In this document: in pieces, positions 4,991 to 5,859 of the stretch
Numbering within the stretch: the stretch's first letter is position 1
How the letters are laid out: each line of letters begins with the position of its first letter
Source of the DNA: Bacillota bacterium
GTDB lineage: Bacteria > Bacillota_E > Sulfobacillia > Sulfobacillales > Sulfobacillaceae
Reading direction: 5' to 3'
Length of the DNA: 5,859 nucleotides
NCBI GenBank assembly: GCA_021802375.1
Contig: JAKAAL010000311.1
Span: 1-5,859 of the forward strand
Translations under genes and position numbers: made by a program
Notes under the pieces: model-generated
What the model was told of the DNA's origin: nothing
The model's database searches: none
Seen by the model: only the letters and a program-made list of their open reading frames with translations

Positions 4991-5284
4991 TTACTCCCTT
5001 GATTGGTGGTGGGCATTCCCCCTTTCCATCTGCTGCACCTCTGGGATGGCCACATGATACCTGCGGCAGGCGTCCCGCGCATAGAGCGCGATTTTACGCT
5101 GAATCCCCAGTTGATGTGCTTGGACGGTTTGGCGTGATTTACCGAGTTGTGCGACGGCTTCCTGGATGCTGAGACCAGCCGCCCGAGCCTCGACGTAGGC
5201 GCGTTCGCCTTTGTTGAGACCCAACACCGTTGCGAGTTGGAGGACGGTTGGCCAGTGGTACTCCAGCACTTTACTCCGGCTCAT
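4991..5284 (-). CDS. Helix-turn-helix DNA-binding protein, sigma region 4 / LuxR-like (97 aa)
   Basis: Residues 27-64 (ERAYVEARAAGLSIQEAVAQ followed by LGKSRQTVQAHQLGIQRKI) match the plan of a sigma-70 region 4 or LuxR-type helix-turn-helix. A first helix ends in a Gly-Leu-Ser turn. The support helix IQEAVAQLG follows, and the recognition helix KSRQTVQAHQLGIQRKI contains the usual T-V-x-x-H. There is no receiver, ligand or sigma region 2 domain, so it is a short phage-type regulator. It starts at ATG 5284, overlapping the stop of the preceding gene (ATGA at 5281-5284), without its own clear ribosome site, so it is translationally coupled. The near-palindrome in the operon promoter (5503-5518) and the repeats at 601-700 are possible targets. 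It may autoregulate early transcription or activate the virion operons. Confidence 0.7.
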   Translation of the reverse strand: MSRSKVLEYHWPTVLQLATVLGLNKGERAYVEARAAGLSIQEAVAQLGKSRQTVQAHQLGIQRKIALYARDACRRYHVAIPEVQQMERGNAHHQSRE

Positions 5285-5466
5285 TGCTTAAATTGCGCTT
5301 GCAACTGTTCACGGATTTCCGTGTAGGTTGCGTCGAGTATCCGGGCGTGTTTCGCACAAATGCCTAGAGGGTCAGACGAGAGGGCTTTGCAGTTTGCAGC
5401 TTCTAAGGCTAGGGCTCCTAAAATTCGACCGATATCCTCGGATGAGAGTTGGAGGTGCATTTTCAA
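5281..5466 (-). CDS. Small helical hypothetical protein (61 aa), probable TTG start
   Basis: This is the first gene of the leftward early operon. I place the start at TTG 5466, 11 nt from GGAG (5478-5481). The ATG two codons later (5460) is 17 nt from that site and is the alternative. The product (MKMHLQLSSEDIGRILGALA, then LEAANCKALSSDP and ARILDATYTEIREQLQAQF) is predicted to be two to three amphipathic helices with two cysteines. No family is recognised. Its size and leading position fit a small early regulator or antirepressor-type protein, which is a guess from context. Its stop shares ATGA with the start of the HTH gene. Confidence 0.6.
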   Translation of the reverse strand: MKMHLQLSSEDIGRILGALALEAANCKALSSDPLGICAKHARILDATYTEIREQLQAQFKQ

Positions 5467-5498
5467 GGTTTTGTCATCTCCTTTCTGTCTCTACCCAC

Positions 5499-5527
5499 AT
5501 TATATGCCAGCTTGCATAACATGTCAA
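5499..5527 (-). promoter_or_regulatory. Perfect-consensus SigA promoter of the leftward early operon
   Basis: Read on the minus strand, TTGACA (5522-5527) and TATAAT (5499-5504) are both exact consensus with an optimal 17-bp spacer (5505-5521). It lies 32 bp upstream of the first gene (5466), and its -35 begins 5 bp past the stop of the right-edge gene. It would be very strong unless repressed, which the near-palindrome in its spacer suggests it is. Confidence 0.92.
5503..5518. promoter_or_regulatory. 16-bp near-palindrome in the promoter spacer, candidate operator
   Basis: TATGCCAGCTTGCATA is palindromic at 14 of 16 positions (TATGC...GCATA arms with AGCT centre). It overlaps the -10 box and most of the spacer of the leftward promoter, where a dimeric repressor would block RNA polymerase. 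It does not look like the Gram-positive LexA box (CGAAC...GTTCG). The repressor is unknown. The HTH protein of the same operon is one candidate. Confidence 0.55.
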
Positions 5528-5531
5528 GCTT

Positions 5532-5858
5532 TTACTGCTCCCACAGTTGCATAATTTCCGCATACAAATCATCCGCAGACTCCATTCCCAAGCTCGCTGC
5601 ATACCCATCCAGAGGTCGGCCTTTCTTGCGGGCCAACCCACGAGGCATAAAGGGATAGTCGGGGTCATTGACACCGTTGGGCAGGATGGTCTGCCGGATT
5701 TCAGTTTTTCTCTCCTTTATATAGGCAGCTTCTTGGATGGACCATTCTTTTTGCAATTCCAATTGAAGTTCGGCCTCGGGGTCGAGATGGATGGGGCGTA
5801 CGGTGCCGTCCCATTGTTTTTGCCACCCCGCAGAATTGGCCAGGTCGGAAAATGAGCG
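5532..5858 (-). CDS. C-terminal part of an unrecognised protein (cut by right edge)
   Basis: The frame ends at TAA 5532-5534 and stays open to the right edge, giving 108 residues. No ATG with a ribosome site lies inside, and the TTG at 5762 has none either, so the gene most likely starts beyond the window. The visible end reads SFSDLANSAGWQKQWDGTVR, then an acidic-helical stretch (DPEAELQLELQKEWSIQEAA), a basic segment (RGLARKKGRPLDGYAASLGM) and a terminal helix (SADDLYAEIMQLWEQ). It has no membrane segment and no domain I recognise. Being upstream of the early promoter on the same strand, it may belong to a replication or regulatory block. Its identity cannot be given without the missing N-terminus. 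Confidence 0.65.
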   Translation of the reverse strand, partial: RSFSDLANSAGWQKQWDGTVRPIHLDPEAELQLELQKEWSIQEAAYIKERKTEIRQTILPNGVNDPDYPFMPRGLARKKGRPLDGYAASLGMESADDLYAEIMQLWEQ

Positions 5859-5859
5859 G

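Noticed and set aside
1..5859. Terminal inverted repeats, CRISPR array, tRNA or insertion sequence
   Set aside because: The window ends share no visible repeat. No regularly spaced repeats, cloverleaf or transposase were found by eye.

Overview
The window looks like part of the genome of a tailless, probably membrane-containing bacterial virus, or of a prophage or plasmid form of one. The two strongest markers are a 210-residue P-loop ATPase of the FtsK/HerA viral genome-packaging type (3341-3973) and, cut by the left edge on the minus strand, the N-terminal 111 residues of a protein resembling a jelly-roll major capsid protein. Around them lie very small one- or two-helix membrane proteins, beta-rich spike-like proteins, Lys/Glu/Pro-rich proteins and a DUF1906 (Rv2525c-like, GH25-like) lysin. 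No tail, portal or large-terminase gene is visible. Strong AGGAGG ribosome sites, GTG/TTG starts and SigA-type promoters suggest a Gram-positive host, probably Bacillota. The host cannot be fixed from this window.

Layout. (1) 1-570, minus strand: two tiny membrane-protein genes (33 and 32 aa, GTG starts) lead into the capsid-like gene, which runs off the left edge. (2) 571-724: a divergent control region with a good plus-strand promoter and inverted repeats. (3) 725-4542, plus strand: nine tightly packed genes, often overlapping or translationally coupled. These are two or three beta-rich spike-like proteins, a two-helix membrane protein, a small charged protein, a coiled-coil protein with a (K)TEPK tail, a Lys-rich membrane protein, the packaging ATPase and the lysin. 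(4) 4551-4582: a hairpin between convergent operons, with a U-tract only for minus-strand transcripts. (5) 4610-5466, minus strand: an early-type operon with a small helical protein, a helix-turn-helix protein and a small beta-rich protein that may be an OB-fold ssDNA-binding protein. A perfect-consensus promoter (TTGACA, 17 bp, TATAAT) drives it, with a 16-bp near-palindrome in its spacer. (6) 5532-5858, minus strand: the C-terminal end of an unrecognised gene entering from the right.

Working model (inference). The right-hand minus operon is regulatory or replicative. The divergent 571-724 region fires the virion genes in both directions: capsid and small membrane proteins leftward; spikes, membrane proteins, ATPase and lysin rightward. 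The ATPase would pump DNA through a membrane-associated vertex, and the lysin would open the wall at entry or exit. Replication genes and the rest of the capsid gene lie outside the window.
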